From Lactifluus volemus (Eukaryota; Basidiomycota; Agaricomycetes; Russulales; Russulaceae): a stretch of 64,000 bases of DNA. The notes beneath the pieces were generated by a model. The model saw only the letters and a program-made list of their open reading frames with translations, made no database searches and was not told the DNA's origin. Position 1 is the stretch's first letter. Every line of letters begins with the position of its first letter. Below, one piece after another: positions 10,803 through 22,700 of the stretch. The stretch is from the NCBI GenBank assembly GCA_022376515.1, contig WTXI01000138.1, positions 34,639-98,638 of the forward strand, written 5' to 3'. Position numbers and translations under genes: made by a program.

Positions 10803-12789
10803 ATGGCTAGCGGTAAAATAATCATTCGACCGCGCAAGCCCCAAGACGGCAATTCGACAGCTGCCGGACCCTCTCGCATCGAAGTCCGCACCCCAGGCAT
10901 GCTCACAGAAGACCGCGACGGCGACGCGTCGCTACCGCCAGACAACGACAATGACGACCACGAAGAAGAAGAAGAAGAAGTGCCTACGACAAATGCTGCG
11001 ACGCCCATGAATGAAGGGGACGATGAAGGGGGTAGTGCAGCTGAAGAGCCCGTGGCCGTGGAGGATGCGATCCCTATGCCACGCCCGCGTGGACGCCCAC
11101 GCGGGCGCGGACGTGGTGCACTCATGGGTAGCGAGCGCGCAGGACGAGCGCGTGGACGTGGACGAGGGCGGGGACGCGGACGGGGTACGCGCGGCAGCGT
11201 TGGTCTTGGCGGGATCACCATCCGCCTTCCTGGACGTGCGGGGACAGGGGATGGTGGGCCTGGTGCGGATGATGAGTCGGCCCCAGCAACGGGGGAGGAG
11301 GGCACACCTGGTGCTGAGGGTGTCGTTCTGCAGGACGAGGAGGTGATGGGTGGGGGCAAGCCGTTCCGCGTCATCCAAGGCAAGGTTTATGTTATCGAGG
11401 GGGACGAGTTCGTCTCGGAGGACGATCCCAAAGGCGACACTAAGATTGATAGGAACGGGAACCTGCTTGGCGGTGCGTGTATTTCTCGGCCCCCCAGCGG
11501 GCGTTTTCCCTTGGTTTATCAACTCTAACGCTGGTTTGTAGGCCGTAGATTCAAAGCACAAACGTTCAATTTACCAAATCGCCACCCCGAGCGTATGTAT
11601 ATGCTCGCAATCGACGCAGCCAGAACGTCAGGCTTCCGCGACTCTCTATACTATTTCCGCCGCAATCCTCTCGCCCACAAGCTCAATGCAACACACCCCG
11701 AAAAAGAGTATCTCATCGAAATTGGGAAACTCGGCTCGCACTTGCGCACACGTAGCGTTACGCTCATTACCGCCCGCAGCGCGTTCAAACTCCATGGTGC
11801 AAAAACGCTCATCGGTGCGTTCATCATCATCATTCTCTTTGGTTCCATAGATACTCATGGCTTTAACTATGAATCCGAAAGACGGTCGATGGGTCGTGGA
11901 TGACTATTATGAAGACAAGGTGCTGGCCGAGATCACCGAAAAGGGCCTCAAACCGGGAGATCTCGTCGGCGAACTCGCAGACCCTAACGCGCCCTCTGCA
12001 GCGGCCCTCGCTGCGGCGGAGATGGCCAACGCACAAAAGGCCGACCGCGCTGGTGGCGCACAAGGCATCTACCGCGCGGGTGGGCCGACGACGCTCTTTG
12101 GCGGACCCGGATGGGGCCCTTACAGCGATGGCCCGCTCAACGCGGTGCGCAAGTCTCTGTTGAACCGCGATGGATTGAACGAGGAGAACTGGATGTTCAT
12201 CGCGTCACAGCGCACAGCGGAGGCAAGTGCGGAGTGGGCCAAGCAGCGCCGTCGCGCGCTCGTACCATACGGGGGGATCTTTGGTGCCGCTGCACCACTC
12301 GAAAAGGACGAGGAGGGCGAGAGCGAGGAGGGAGTTTTCGGGAAAGGCCAAGGCCAGGGACAAGAGCAGGAACGTGCCCATGAGCAGCAGCAGCAGCAGC
12401 AGGAAGGCGAAGCAAGCATACGGAAGCGCAAGCGTGCCCGAAGGGAGGATAAAGTACCAAGAGGGGCGTACGAGCCCCACACTGGCATCGTGCTCTGTCA
12501 GCCATTCCTTTTTTCTTCCTTACCCCTTTGCCTTTATGCTGAATCCCCGTGTTGAACAGATCGCGCGGATACACAGCCAACACGTGCTCACTGGGAGGGC
12601 TTGAAAGATGCTGCAGAGAAGCGACAAGTGCTTGGAGGCGCTAAAGCTGGTAATGGGGCGTGGGCTCTTGCTTGGGTCGATACCGTCATGGAACTTCCGG
12701 CAACTGAAGGGGATCATGTATTCGGTCGTGCCGCGGCGGACGAACGTAGGCGGTTGCTGGAACTCGCAGCAGCTGATATGAATTCATAG
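10803..12789 (+). CDS. NPL6: RSC7/Swp82-family subunit of RSC/SWI-SNF chromatin remodelling complexes
   Basis: The model joins 10803-11472, 11542-11814, 11882-12496 and 12560-12789 (1788 nt, 595 aa) and is fully in frame. Introns are 69, 67 and 63 nt; the second uses a weak GAAAG acceptor chosen because it restores the conserved ...KTLIDGRWVVDDYYED junction. The N-terminal 220 residues are low complexity: an acidic EEEEEE run, then Arg/Gly repeats with AT-hook-like PRGRPRGRGRG (DNA binding likely). The conserved RSC7 core follows: LLGGRRFKAQTFN, AIDAARTSGFRDSLYYF, the GRWVVDDYYE block, a FGGPGWGPYSDG motif and the C-terminal PHTGIVLYRADTQPT block. In yeast this family (Npl6/Rsc7 and Swp82) forms part of the RSC and SWI/SNF remodellers. 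It faces the SNF5 gene convergently across a duplicated interval. Confidence 0.9.
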
Positions 12790-12949
12790 TGCATGTCAAC
12801 CTGTCCTCCTCAAGTTATTTTATTTTCGTTGTGCAAATATCTCCTTTCTTAGAAGAGGCGAGCGGATTGAGATGATACTGTATGTGTAAACTGGCTACTG
12901 AAAAAAAAACTCCGTGCAACACGGACAGCTTGCCGTGACACGGACACCC

Positions 12950-13640
12950 ACTTTTCCTGGCACTATGATCCCTGCTCTTTGGATGTACTTCGAAATTACT
13001 CACGCCATGATATAAGGTTATGAACTGCCTAGGACAGGACTGTACTGTCAGTAGATGTATTACCGTTGCCCCTTCCGAGTCCTCCGGTACTTCAAGTTAG
13101 CAATCATGATCTGATATATATGCGTCACTGGCGATTCTGGTTGCAAGTCCTGTGAGCGACCCGATTAACTCTAAAATACATAGTGGGCCATCAATACTAT
13201 GCAATTTAGAATTACAATCTTTTGGAGTTTATGTTTTTTTATCCCTCACCTTGTTTTGGTTGAGCCGGAGCAGCACCCTTGGCTTCGCTGCAGCGTCCCA
13301 GGTCACGCATCATATTGGGAATGACACCGACAAGATGGTGTGAGCGATTCCAAATACTAGTTTGTCACCTGGGAGCTCACTTTTAAAAACTCACGGTATG
13401 CCAGACAGACTACAATGTTCCCATCATGATGACTGTACTAGGTAACGGATCCTTACTACGTGCACCATGTTGGGAGTCAACGGACTTGCCGCTTTGCGAC
13501 GTCCGATGGAAATATTTTCTGGGCACCAGCAGTTCGAGCCATGCCAAATCTCATTAATAAACTTCGGGTGCTGGCGATCTGCACTGGCACACCATTCTCT
13601 TTTTCGCACGCTTCAATTCGCTTAATGGCTTTCAGAAGTC
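12950..13640 (-). pseudogene. Decayed 3' fragment of SNF5 (copy 1)
   Basis: On the minus strand this matches the SNF5 gene at 19800-20850. Near 12970-13010 it reads GVSNFEVHPKSRDHSAR, equivalent to MSNFEVHLKNRNHRAR of SNF5. Near 13470-13560 the nucleotide sequence matches the GATA-type finger exon (the reverse complement of TGGAAATATTTTCTGGGCACCAGCAGTTCGAGCCATGCCA corresponds to 20735-20775). Stops and indels break it throughout. It lies tail to tail with RSC7, the arrangement expected if the RSC7/SNF5 3' region was duplicated. Confidence 0.8.
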
Positions 13641-13801
13641 TGTTCTCGGGAAAGCTGCTTCATGATAGATGATATAATCTTGATCATCATGATTATCATG
13701 ATGTAGCAATGTTTCCTTGGCGCCTGCCAGTACCGGGACAACCATACTTGCGGCATCGAAGAAGCCACTTCTCTTATTGCTACCATCCTCACTCAAGTCC
13801 T

Positions 13802-16800
13802 ATGACCCAAGCTCCCTCCACCACCACCGAGGACGCCAGCTTTCAATCTTTGTTCAATGATGCCATGAAAGCGTATAATCAGAAAACTAACGGGAATATT
13901 ACCTCGGATCCTCTATTTACCGAGCTCGGGCCGTGCACGTCCGCGGATGAAATTCTCGCTGTGCTTCACCAGCGAGACCAGGACCTCAGTGCATCCCGGA
14001 GTGGCGCTGAGGGCCTGACAAAGTGGCTCACACCAACTATAAACGTCCTTTATGCACTTTCTGCGACTATCGGCTTAGGTGTTGGCCTCGTAGTATCAGC
14101 TTGTTTTCTGGTTTCAAACCGGTGTTCTAATGCATATTTCAGGTTTCCCGCCAGCAAACGTGATTTTCACTGGCATTGGAGTTCTCCTCTTGGTCTGCAC
14201 TTTCCTTTTTCCTTCGTTTATGTGTTGTGACGTCAAGGTCATGCAGGCTGCCAAAGATGTCAACACCAGCCGAGAAACACTTGCCGATCTCTTCTCTCGC
14301 ATTGAACGCTTTTTCGTTCGCCTTGAGACTTACATCAACGTCCCACCAACTATGGCTATGAAAAGAATAATCGTAGAGATAATGGTGGAAGTACTCTCTA
14401 TCCTTGCGATCGCAACGAAGGAAATCAAGCGACCACTAGCAGGTGAGTTTATCCTTGAAGATATGTCATCCTTAACTCACTTCCGTTCAGTAGATACTTC
14501 AAGAAGCTTATCGGGAAAAGAGAAACCGAGACTGCGCTGCAGAAGTTGGACGCATTGACGCAGGAGGAGGCTCGGATGGCGCAAGCAGAGCTTCGAAAGG
14601 ATGCCCACGATATCAAGCGTTCGTGATTTTCTATCCATCTCCAAACCTTGCGAAATCTCAGGCTGCTTTACAGGGAACCAGCTCCGAGATGACCTTCGAA
14701 TATGGCTTTCTCCACCAGACCCATCCACAAATCATAATACTGCGTGTGATTCTCATCACGAGGGAACGGCAGAATGGTTTCTTCAAGGCTGTACATTTAG
14801 GGAATGGAAGTCATCTGGTTCCTTCCTGTGGATTCATGGTAAACGTACGTGACTCTTTGACACCCACTTTACAAATTATCTTGATGGCCCTTCGATCCAA
14901 TAGCTGGCTCAGGGAAGAGCATTATCTGGTTCGTTGTTACTAGACTTTTCCTCCCTCCCTAGCCTAGTCAAACTTACGTATTCGAGCAGCTCCGCAATTA
15001 TACAGGATATCATGGCCTTGCGCGACACTGGAAAGGCCTTCGTGGCATATTTCTATTTTGATTTTCGAGACGTCAATAAGCAAAGCCGTCAAAGTCTGCT
15101 TCATTCCCTTCTTATCCAATTTTCGGCTCAGTCCAATCAATGCTGTGACATCCTTTCCAACCTTTATTCGAAACACGATCATGGATCGAGGAAGCCTAGT
15201 GATGGCGCGATGGTAGAATGCCTCAAAGAAATGCTCTCGATCGCAGCCATTGAACCAACCTACATTATTATCGACGCCCTCGATGAATGTCCACACACCT
15301 CTGGGGTCACATCACCACGAAAACACGTCCTTAATCATATGAAGGAGCTGGTTGGACTTCGCCTCGCAAACCTACATATCTGCGTTACAAGTCGGCCAGA
15401 GATCGACATCCGATCTGCCCTTGAGTCTTTGACGCAAAACCGTGTGTCCCTTCATACCGAAAGCGGACAACAGGAAGACATTGTCAAGTATGTTCAATCT
15501 GTGGTTTATTCAGATGATGAAATGCGGAGATGGAAGGAGGAGGACAAGACCTTGGTTATTCGGACGCTATCAGAGAAAGCGGATGGAATGTAAAGCCATT
15601 CTCATACTCCCATATCGATGTTCTACACCACCATCCAGGTTTCGCTGGGTGTATTGTCAACTGGAAGTCCTCCGTCAGTGTCTCCCACCAAGTGTGCGGC
15701 GTGTTCTCAAGGAATTGCCTACAAGTCTAGATGAGACATACCTGCGCATACTGAGGGAGATTAACGAGGTGAACCGAGAGCTGGCTCATCGATTGTTGCA
15801 ATGCCTTACTGTGGCTGTCCGCCCACTCCGCGTCGAGGAACTTGCGGAAGTCCTTGCGATTGACTTCAAAACAGAAGGGACCCCAATGCTGAACCCAGAC
15901 CTTCGCTGGGAGGGTCAGGAGGATGCTGTGTTTGCGGCATGCTCCACATTGGTTGAAGTTGTCGATGAGGATGGCACTAGGGTTGTCCAGTTTTCACACT
16001 TCTCCGTAAAGGAGTTCCTCACATCGCATCGGCTTTCCATATCAAGTGAAATGTCTCACGCTATCATATTCTACATGAGTCGGCACACACAACTCTTGCT
16101 CAGGTCTGCCTTGGCGTCCTGCTCCGATTGGACGACGACATCGACAAGTACAGCATCAAAGGCTTTCCATTAGCCCAATATGCTGCCGAACACTGGGTCA
16201 GTCATGTCCGGCCCGAGGATGTCTCGCCACGCGTTAAAGATGGGATGAGATGTTTGTTCGACGTGGACAAGCCGCACTTTGCAGTTTGGCTCTGGATCTA
16301 CAATCCAGAATCCTGGTTCTCTATGTCCACAATGCTTCCAGAGAAACCTCAACAAGTGCCTCTGTACCACGCTGCAAAACTCGGACTTCGCGACATCGTA
16401 GAATGCCTCCTCACGAAGAATCCTGAGGATGTCAACGCAAAGGGTGGTTCTTACGTAACCCCACTACACGCGGCATTATCGGAAAAGCACTACGAGGTTA
16501 CATGGTGTCTCTGGCACATGTGACGGATGTGGATATTCGTGGTATCTATAACAGGACTCCACTACATCTATCATCACGAGGTGGATGTCTCGAAATTGGC
16601 CAGTGGCTGCTCAGTCAAGGTGCGGATGTGAACGCCAAAGATACACACGAGTGTACTCCGCTGCTCTTGGCAACATCCTCAGGAAACACTGGCTTAGCTC
16701 AAATGCTACTTGAACACAATGCCGAAGTCCATGTCCGAGACAAACGTGGTTGGACACCCTGCATCGGACAGCGTGGCTGGGACACCTTGAGTTAGCTCGA

Positions 16801-18090
16801 ATGCTCCTTGAGAACCATGCTGAAGTCAATGCCCAGGGCGAAGATGATTGGACACCGCTGCACATGGCGGCATTCTCGGGACACCTCGAGTTAGCTCGAG
16901 TGCTACTTGAGCACAATGCCGAAGTCAACGCTCTTGACGAATATGGTTGGACACCGCTGCTCAGGGTGGCAACTCAGGACACCTTGAGCTAGCTCAAATG
17001 CTACTCAAGCACAATGCCGATGTCAATTCCCGGGACAAAGATGGTTGGACTCCACTGCTCCGGGTGGCATTCTCAGGGCATCTTGAATTAGCTCAACGGC
17101 TACTTGAGTATAATGCAGAAGTCAATGCCAAGGACGAAGAGGGTTGGACTCCGCTGCTCCGGGCAGCATACTCTGGGCACCTCGAATTAGCTCGAATCTA
17201 CTTGAGCAAATGCCGAAGCTAATGCTCAATACCAAGATGGTTGGACTCCGCTGCACTGGACAGCATCCTTGGGACATTTTGACTTATCTCAAATGCTACT
17301 TGAGCACAACGCCGATGTCAATATCCGGGACGAAGATGGTTGGACTCCGCTTCACACGGCGGCATTCTCGGGACACTTGGAGTCAGCTCAGATGTTACTT
17401 GAGCACAATGCCGAAGTCAATGCCCAGGACAAAGATGGTTGGACCCTTTACTTCGGGCGGCATCCTCTGGGCACCTTGAATTAGCTCGAGTGCTACTCAA
17501 GCACAATGCCAAAGTCAATATCCGATACGAAGGTGGTTGGACTCCGCTACTCCGGGCGGCATCCTCTGGGCACCTTGAGTTAGCTACTTGAGCACAACGC
17601 CGAAGTCAATGCCCGATACGAAAATGGTTGGACTTCGCTGCACTGGGCAATATCCTCGGGACACCTCGAGCTAACTCGATTGCTACTTGAACACAATGCT
17701 GAATGCGATGCCCGATACCAAGAGGGTTGGACACCGCTGCACCAGGAGCATTCGCCGGACATCTCGAGATAGCTCAAATACTACTGAACACAATGCCCAA
17801 GTCAATGCCCAAGATAGACGTGGTTCAACTCCACTCCACCAGGCGGCTTGAGGGGACACCCCAAGTTGGCTCAAATGCTACTTGAACACCATGCAGAGGT
17901 AAACGCCCAGGATCACAATGGGCTCGTTCCGTTGCATCATGCGTCAAGAGAGGGACATGTTGGAGTCGTGCGGTTATTACTGGAGTATGGCGCGAATCTG
18001 GATCTCTGCGACAGTACAAACAAGGCCCCTTCTTCAGCTGAAGGGCAGGATGAGATTGTACAAGTATTGTCTCAGTATGCAACCAAGTAA
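13802..18090 (+). CDS. STAND/NLR-type protein: Goodbye domain, NACHT, ankyrin repeats (NLR1); frame-disrupted
   Basis: Exons begin 13802-14078, 14143-14192 and 14247-14442. The N-terminal part (FNDAMKAYNQKTNG, ALSATIGLGFPPANVIFTGIG, LFSRIERFFVRLETY) matches the fungal STAND N-terminal Goodbye domain. A linker (WLSPPDPSTNHNTACDSHHE) leads to the NACHT: P-loop GKPGSGKSII assembled across an intron (14846-14910 region), Walker B YIIIDALDECP (about 15265), then SRPEID and the winged-helix region FSHFSVKEFLTS. From about 16340 there are at least ten ankyrin-like repeats of the type GWTPLLRAAxSGHLELAxxLLEHNAEVN. The ankyrin half is broken by about ten frame changes, all explained by missing bases (for example 16515, 16760, 16975, 17205, 17445), plus one of about 8 nt near 17585. 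Such receptors bind nucleotide and trigger heterokaryon or immune-type responses in fungi. As it stands a full-length protein cannot be made unless these are assembly errors. Confidence 0.8.
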
Positions 18091-18092
18091 TA

Positions 18093-18815
18093 AAGCATCG
18101 CTCGACGCAGCACAAACGTCAGGCTTCCCCGGTTTCTTGTTTTCCGAGCCTTACACATTCACGACTTGGAACTTCGGATTTCAAGACAAGCGGTGAGTCA
18201 TGCATGGCTGCTAGGAAGACAAGTTGCTGACCGAGATCACCGAAAAGGAGGCTCAAACCGGGGGGCTTCATCGACGAATGAACTTGCGGAGTCCAATGCG
18301 TCCTCCGAGTCCAGCGGCAACCCTCATTATGCCAAAGTTTGCCAACGTGCAAAGAGCCAATCTTGTGGGAGCCGCGCGCAGGGTAACTAATGCACCGGTG
18401 AACTAACGACTCGGACGCTCTTTGGCTGTTCAGGGACAAGTTGGAGGGACCCTGGAACAGAAAGTGCACAGGAGCCGCGGCAGAGGGACGGCGAAGCAAC
18501 ACACGGAAGCGCTCGCGTGCACGAAGAGGGGCGTACGGGCCCCGCACCGGCAGTTAGCTTTCCCTTTTTTTCCTTGCTCTTTGTCTTTATGCTGTATTCC
18601 CATTTTGAAAAGACCTCGCGGGTACACATCCAAACACGTGGCTCACTGGGCTAGAAAGACTGCGGAGAAACTAAAAGTCACTAAGGCTGGTAATGGGGCT
18701 TGCGGTCTTGCTTGGGTCGATTCTGTCATGAAAAATTCCAAGTTCCCAGGGATCGAAACTCGAGGATCTAATGTACACTCCCCGAGCCCGCGGGCAGCCC
18801 TTAACAGTATATCAC
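18093..18815 (+). pseudogene. Decayed partial copy of RSC7 (copy A)
   Basis: Starts three bases after the NLR1 stop with CTCGACGCAGCACAAACGTC, matching RSC7 exon 2 (AIDAARTSGF, about 11610). It continues with a block matching the TEITEKGLKPGD region (18230 versus 11930), then after internal loss a block matching 12460-12700, including the last intron and the GNGA-LAWVD motif. Multiple stops and deletions make it non-coding. Confidence 0.85.
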
Positions 18816-18819
18816 GGCG

Positions 18820-19530
18820 GAGATAGTCAAAGCGCAAAACGCCGATCGCGCTAGTGGGAGCGCGCAGGCATCATTAACAGTCATACATAGTATCGTACCA
18901 CGCGTGGTGGCGCTCTTTTGGCGAGTCCGGCTGAGGGCCCTATCATAGCGATGGCCGGGGCTCAAACGTGTTTGCGCCTAATTCGCTTTTGAAAACTGCG
19001 ATGAAAAGAGCAGTAACAGTAGATGTTTTCGGCCACCACCGTCGCGGACAGCGGCGGACTCGGTCGGAGGCATGTGCAGAGTAAGGCAAAGCGTCGTCGT
19101 CGCGCGCGTCGTCGGGCCGTTGGTGGCTTCAGAGTACACTGCGCCCACTGAAAAGGACGAGGGCGAGAGTTGAGAGCGAGGTTACATGGAAAGGCCAGGG
19201 CAGGATCAGGCACACTGCGCGTTAACAAAGTCGCGTATGAGCGCAATATCCCCAATAATACAGGTTTTCTGTCCCTCTTATTTTTCTCTCTCGTTCCTTT
19301 TTTTTTTTCATCCATACCCAATCTCGATCTTCGAACTGATCGCGCGGATACATAGCCACCACGAGGAGAAGGGGAGAAGCGAGTATTCTGGCACCATTGA
19401 TAAGACGGGCGATGAGGCGTAGGCTCTTGTGATAGAATGTCCAGTAAGCGAAGAGGGTTTTGAATTCGGCTGTTGCGATGGAAGGATACACAGCCAATGG
19501 GAATAACTCAATGTATGTCATTCTGCATCA
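18820..19530 (+). pseudogene. Second decayed partial copy of RSC7 (copy B)
   Basis: This segment aligns with RSC7 exon 3 from about 12020 onward. It has a CAAAACGCCGATCGCGCTAG block, GAAAAGGACGAGGGCGAGAG (19150; compare 12300), AAAGGCCAGGGCAGG, and the last-exon start GATCGCGCGGATACATAGCC (19339; compare 12559). It continues into sequence resembling the RSC7 3' flank (ATTTTCGTTGTGC at 19542; compare 12824). No open reading frame survives. Together with copy A it shows RSC7 was copied at least twice in tandem. Confidence 0.8.
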
Positions 19531-19799
19531 ACTTATTTTTATTTTCGTTGTGCGGGCGTGTCTCCCTCCCTACAGAGAAGGCAGACGAATCGTTGATATG
19601 GTGTGTGTATACAGACATAAGGTATCCGCCATGGACATCCAAACAACAGCTAAGTATGAGTGAGATGGATAATTTCAGAGCCAAGAGAGAAAAAAAAAAA
19701 CAGGAAAAGAAAAAAAAAACAGCGGGGCAGGTGACATGCAACAACAGATAGCGGCAGACATATACACGATATAAACAAGGTATCACATCCAAGCCTCAC

Positions 19800-22700
19800 T
19801 CAACGCTGGTCATGAGAGCTCCGTGTCCTCGTCGTGCCCAGACGCTCAGCGACCCTGGCACGATGGTTCCTATTCTTCAGATGTACCTCGAAATTACTCA
19901 TCCCATCACCAGGAATATAAAGCTGGTTCGATGGTCAGCTTTAAGTACGAAGGCATAACATAAGATTACAAACCTTCCCAGGGCAGTCTAAACACTTCAC
20001 TCGCCACTCTTGCTCGCCACTCACTGCAGCACGCGTCACGATATCGAATCTATCGTCGGGATATTTGGCAATCATTGCGGCATGTGCCGAAATAAGCGGC
20101 TCCGGTGGCAAGTCCTGCGAAAGACGCGATGAATTATAGAAATACAAATTTAGTGGGCCACTAACGCGCACCTCGGCGTTGTGCACCGGTGATGTTGGCC
20201 GATCGGAAGGCCCTGGAGGTGGATGCGAGACATCGTCTGTCGTCGGTGGCGGTATGGGGGTGTTCGAGTTGGACTTCGAATGACCATTCAGTTTCATCTT
20301 TGTATCAAGGGTGATTCTGATGCACTCGAGCTCCCAGTCGAAACGGGAGAAACTGCCCGCTCAGGATCCACGTGACGACGTCCAGCTGTGCGCCGTGGTG
20401 CTTCGACCACTGGTTCCGGCTTGCTAGGCGTCTCAGGTTCGTGCGGGGCTGCCGGCGCGGCTTCGTCTTGGTCGACGGCGGGGGTGTTGGCAGCGCGTGC
20501 GGCCGCACCGCCTTTCTTTTTGGGATAAATCTTCGACTTATCTGTCTCCGTCCGCAAGCCAAGATGATACTCAGGATCCGGATTATACATGACTGGCCTT
20601 GGCCGACGATGCCGATGCCAGAATTTACCTGGAACGCACGTTAGAATACTCCCATATGAATATAGCCGTCCCCGGTCCCTTACCGCATGTGCCACATTGA
20701 GATTTGTCACCAAGCGGACCCTTGCGACGACCGATGGCAATATCTTCTGGACAGCCACAGTTCGAACAGTGCCAGATCCCGTTGATAAATTTGGATGTTG
20801 ACCGTCCGCAAATTCCTTCTCTTTCGCCTCTCTTTCGAGTTCCTTGGCCCGCTTCGCTGAAATGACCCTCGGAAGTCTGGTGTCCTGGGGAGGTGGAACA
20901 GGCATGGGGGCGGGTGGATCGTTCTCTAAGGGTGGCGGAAGTTTTGAAGCGTCTGCGGCGGTGGACATTGTAGGGGCTGAAACGTGAGCGCGGGGATGGA
21001 GCACGGTCTCAGGATATGATGGGGCCTTGAACAATCCTTTCGTCTTTTTCTCCTTCGGTACAGATGGGGTAGGGACGGCAGGCGTCGCCATTGGCAATGT
21101 TGGTGTAATGACAGCTGTGCCGTTCTCTGATGCACCATATTGGCAATAGTAAGTGATGCAGCAGCAGCAGCAGCTCTGCGCGATGTGGGCGCAGCCGCAG
21201 CCTGAGCTAACGCAAGAACAGCGGGATCCACGTCCGGGAAGCCAATGGCAGGCGTGCGAAGAGTCTTGATGGGCTCACGATCAGGAAGTGCAACACCGCG
21301 TCGCCCACGGGTGTTCCGCTTCTTCCGTTTGTTCATCTCCTTCTCGCGCTCTTTCTCGTTCGTTCCATCTCGCTGTCGCTGAGGTAGCAGAGAATCGGCG
21401 TGAATGCTTGAACCTGATCCATCGGGCGAGCCACCGAGGTAACAGGGGAGAGGAAGGACATGCGCAGGTCATCATCCTGCACAGGAGTCCCATCTGATGG
21501 GTGCCCCACGAGAAAGAGGGACTTTTGATATGTCTGGACTTGCTCTCGTATTGAATGGGCAACAGCCGACCTGGATATTGTTAGAACTACGCCCAACTCG
21601 AAATATCCGTACTGCTCACTTGAACTCGCCGCCTAAACCAAGTTCCCGCGCATATACTTCAGCAAACTGCTCAGGCGAAGCGCCGGGATTTTCAATATCC
21701 CATTCAAATTGATCATCAAGCTTCATCGATCCAATACCAATATCGAGCTGTTACGGCAGATGATATGTATTAGCTTCCCTGCATTAAATGCGTAGCGCGC
21801 GACGTACCCGAATAAGAATTCGCATCTCTTCTTGCTGCTCCTTCTCGTCAACCTCAATATCGGCCACAGTGGCAGGTGCATCCGGATCGCGCTCGGCCTT
21901 CACATTAGCATCCACCTTGCGTCTTTTCCTGCCAGTGACAAGTGGTTCCTTTGGCCGTTTCACAATGACTGGAAGTTCCCTGCGCCATTTGTCCCACCAG
22001 GCCTTATCCTTCTCATCCAACTGACCCCGTGTCAGCAACTCTGCCTCATTGTCGAGTACAAAGTCTGTCGTATGCGCCTGGAAGTCGCTGAGTTGGTCCT
22101 CAATGGACTTGATGATAACAGACAAATAATTAGGTGTCAGGCATAGTCATCAACGAGGGACTGCGCAAAGATCTGCGGCGTAATCACGGGATCTTTCACG
22201 GCCGTCAGTATAAAAACAAAGCGCTAATTGACGATTCCCACCATTAAGATTCCACACAAAGGCTTCACGCATCCTATGATGCTCAACATCAAACTCCAGA
22301 CGGATGGGAACAAGGATCTCTTCGCGCTTCGCTTCCTCGGATTCAACTTTAGCAGGTCTGCGAGTAAACCAAAGTGAGTGGGGTGCGCCAAAATTCTGCC
22401 TATGAGGACACTCACAATCTGAACCCTTCTCGCCTACCCCTCTTTCTATTGTCTCGCAAGCGATGCCCAGGGTATGTGACGCCGAATTTCGTTCTTAATT
22501 TCTTCCCATCTGTAACCTCCCACCACATATCGCTATTCTCGTTTCGGTACGACCGTAGTTCCTCGCCCATTCGTTCTTTCATACTGCGATAGACGGCCTC
22601 GTATTCCTTGTCGCGAGCCATCCAGCCCTTCACCTCGACTACCTCTTCTTCAGTCAGTGGCTTGATGTCCGCAGGTGGCACGAGCGTCACACGCATCGTC

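Noticed and set aside
10766..11561. Long minus-strand frames opposite RSC7 exon 1
   Set aside because: They mirror the Arg/Gly and acidic repeats of RSC7; the plus-strand model has exact splice phases and conserved motifs.
13675..13705. ATGATCATCATGATTATCATGAT near the NLR1 leader as an operator-like palindrome
   Set aside because: Simple ATC/ATG repeat; no second copy or known factor supports a regulatory role.
19680..19725. A-rich run as a retroposon tail
   Set aside because: No target-site duplication and no element upstream; it lies in the decayed RSC7 3' flank.
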